A stretch of 6,339 nt of DNA. Origin: Sporomusaceae bacterium. GTDB taxonomy: Bacteria; Bacillota; Negativicutes; DSM-13327. The stretch covers positions 1 through 6,339 of the forward strand of contig JAPUES010000243.1 in the NCBI GenBank assembly GCA_027492445.1, written 5' to 3'. Shown here in pieces: positions 4,679 to 6,339 of the stretch. The first letter of the stretch is position 1; the number at the start of each line of letters is the position of its first letter. The notes under the pieces were generated by a model. That model saw nothing but the letters and a program-made list of their open reading frames with translations, had not been told where the DNA came from and searched no databases. A program made the translations under genes and the position numbers.

Positions 4679-6339
4679 TATTTATGCACCTTCTCTGCTG
4701 CAATCTGAACGCTCTCTATTAAACCACCTTTAATATGCTCTACGATACCATCAACATCCATTTCATTATTAACAGTATTATTATTGACCATATCAATCTT
4801 AATTTCTGCGGTAGTAAACCGATTAATAACTTCTTGTTCTGCTATATCACGAAGATATTTTAAGTCTTCAGAGCTAACATCTAATGAGTTCTTCATTGCC
4901 CCGGTATTTTTTGCCGTATCAGCAATATTGCTGGCAATTGGCCCATTGTTAAAGTTATTAGGAATGTTCGTAGGCTGTGTATTAAAACCAAAATTATTAC
5001 TAAATGCCTCTCCGGCATTGTATCCTAAATTATATGAATCACCATAGTCGATTCTATCTAAGTGCAATGCATTCGGATCAGCTCGTTGTATTTTTATTGC
5101 AGCTTCACCCCACTTATTATTAACTATTCCCTTTAATCCGCTACGCCAACTTTCTACGGCCGAACTTAAATGTGAGCCAAACAAAGTATCTATCGCATTA
5201 GCGATATTACTCAGAATAGTTAATATACCATCGCCTAAATCTCCAAACAAACGCATTATAGAATTGACCGGATCCTTAAACACGTTCGCAAAAAACTCTG
5301 CAAATGATGCTACTGAATTCCAGATAAAACAAAATGAATCTATAACCAAATTAGCAAATGCTATTACTATATTGCCTAAGAAAGCACCTGCAACTAAAAA
5401 AGCTCCACATATCATACCGGTTGCACTAAGTGAAGTTCCTGCAAATCTATTTATTGCCGCTATTGCCAAGTAAAATACTGCGATTACAGCAATTACCGCT
5501 ATTAAAATCCAAGTTAAAGGACAAGCATATAGAGCTGCATTAAACCCTTCTTGCGCGTATATTGCCATAATAGTAGCATAAGTTTGAGCCACTGTAGATT
5601 CAGTTAACAACCAATTAAGACCTGTTTTAATTGCCGTTATGCCATTAGTAATTCCAGCTACCCCATTATATGCTACATAAGCACCCACAACACCCCATAC
5701 AATCGGCTCTAACAATGACCAATTACTACTCAATACTCCTGAGATATATACAACTTCATTAAAGGCCTTCGTTGCTACATTGGCCAGACTGCTCAATGAA
5801 TTAACAGTACCATTTACAAGACTTGTAAAGTTATTGCTATTAGCAATATTATTTATCTGCTTTAAAATAGGTTGAAACGCCTTTAAAGACTGGTTTTCTA
5901 TAGAAGTCCATATCTGACCAAAAGTTTTAGGCATAGTCTCAAATTTACGATTTGTTTCATCTGCAGCATAAAACATAGCATTTTTTATTATTTCTGCGGA
6001 TATTGCACCATCAGATGCTAATTGCTTTATGTTGTCTGTAACTGATTTTGGCATTCCCACTACTTTTTGAAGGTAGTTTTGTATGTTTGCAACAATAGGC
6101 TGAGCATTATCTAATATGGCATTAAGTTCTTCTCCCTGCAATTTACCTGCCGCCATCGATTGAGTTAATTGAAGCATTACGCTATCAACGCCAATCGCAG
6201 AGGTTCCTGCGTTAACAAATGTTTTATTAAGTTGCTCGGCAAAAGAAACTATTTCCGAAGTATTTGAAAAAGCTCCTTTTGCTTGCATACCTAATTTTGC
6301 AACAGCATCAGCTGTTGTTTGGTAAGACCCTCTCGCTCT
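4678..6339 (-). CDS. Tape measure protein, C-terminal part (5' end beyond window)
   Basis: The frame stays open to the right edge, giving the last 553 residues (numbered from the edge). Tape measure proteins set tail length, fill the tube lumen and help DNA or the tube pass the envelope. Residues 8-150 match the tape measure N-terminal domain (TIGR02675 type): AKLGMQAKGAF (14-24), QLTQSMAAGKLQGEELNAIL (57-76), IKQLASDGAISAEIIKNAMF (104-123) and FGQIWTSIENQ (140-150). A hydrophobic region follows, with a likely membrane span at 275-295 (PLTWILIAV onward) and another hydrophobic stretch at 307-337. The FANVFKDPVNSIMRLFGDLG block (350-369), RIDYGDSYNLGYNAGEAF (429-446), an asparagine-rich linker and LKYLRDIAEQEVINRFTTAE (493-512) complete the usual Bacillota C-terminus. 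An ATG at 6288 is internal, because the domain continues upstream of it. It corresponds to xkdO by position. Confidence 0.93.
   Translation of the reverse strand, partial: RARGSYQTTADAVAKLGMQAKGAFSNTSEIVSFAEQLNKTFVNAGTSAIGVDSVMLQLTQSMAAGKLQGEELNAILDNAQPIVANIQNYLQKVVGMPKSVTDNIKQLASDGAISAEIIKNAMFYAADETNRKFETMPKTFGQIWTSIENQSLKAFQPILKQINNIANSNNFTSLVNGTVNSLSSLANVATKAFNEVVYISGVLSSNWSLLEPIVWGVVGAYVAYNGVAGITNGITAIKTGLNWLLTESTVAQTYATIMAIYAQEGFNAALYACPLTWILIAVIAVIAVFYLAIAAINRFAGTSLSATGMICGAFLVAGAFLGNIVIAFANLVIDSFCFIWNSVASFAEFFANVFKDPVNSIMRLFGDLGDGILTILSNIANAIDTLFGSHLSSAVESWRSGLKGIVNNKWGEAAIKIQRADPNALHLDRIDYGDSYNLGYNAGEAFSNNFGFNTQPTNIPNNFNNGPIASNIADTAKNTGAMKNSLDVSSEDLKYLRDIAEQEVINRFTTAEIKIDMVNNNTVNNEMDVDGIVEHIKGGLIESVQIAAEKVHK
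4687..4692 (-). promoter_or_regulatory. Ribosome binding site of the LysM gene
   Basis: AAGGTG lies within the last codons of the tape measure gene, eight bases before GTG 4678. Together with the TAGTG junction it suggests that ribosomes ending the tape measure restart directly on the LysM gene. Confidence 0.65.

Noticed and set aside
2778..5473. Plus-strand open frames at 2778-2972, 4784-5047 and 5264-5473
   Set aside because: All are antisense to conserved tail genes (XkdR-like, tape measure), short, and without family features. A transmembrane-looking frame opposite a hydrophobic gene is expected by chance.
6286..6288. ATG as the true start of the tape measure gene
   Set aside because: The frame continues to the window edge, and the residues upstream (TADAVAKLG) belong to the tape measure domain, so the gene is cut by the window rather than starting here.

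Overview
The window is a stretch of the tail and baseplate module of a contractile-tailed (myovirus-type) phage, prophage or phage-derived tail particle, all encoded on the minus strand. Gene order and domain content match the xkdO-P-Q-R-S-T-U-V block of Bacillus subtilis PBSX and related Bacillota tail clusters, including R-type bacteriocins of the diffocin kind. The DNA is AT-rich (about one third G+C by eye). The host is most likely a low-GC member of the Bacillota. A Negativicutes or Clostridia host is possible, but the window alone cannot decide it.

Reading in the direction of transcription (right to left): the 3' part of the tape measure protein (6339-4678, start outside the window); a LysM-domain tail protein like XkdP (4678-4019); the baseplate hub XkdQ-like protein (4029-3061); a small DUF2577/XkdR-like OB-fold candidate (3071-2667); a DUF2634/XkdS gp25-like wedge protein (2676-2272); baseplate protein J/XkdT (2271-1216); a DUF2313/XkdU (YmfQ-like) protein (1223-603); and the N-terminal 199 residues of a tail-collar fibre (598 to the left edge).

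Together these genes build the distal end of a contractile tail. The tape measure sets tail length. The LysM protein, hub and XkdR-like protein form the central hub and spike. XkdS, XkdT and XkdU form the wedges around it. The fibre attaches at the wedge periphery and carries receptor binding. No sheath, tube, capsid, lysis, integrase or regulatory gene is visible, so phage, prophage and tailocin cannot be told apart here.

The genes are packed without spare DNA. Neighbours overlap by 1 to 11 bp, abut (TAAATG), or are separated by at most 4 bp. Every ribosome binding site lies inside the preceding gene, and five of the seven visible starts are GTG or TTG. There is no intergenic stretch over 300 bases, no RNA gene, no CRISPR array and no insertion sequence. 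The only structure not explained by protein coding is a pair of perfect inverted repeats, in the sense orientation and followed by T-runs, inside the XkdT and XkdQ genes. They resemble weak intrinsic terminators or processing hairpins. I see no convincing undescribed system in this window.
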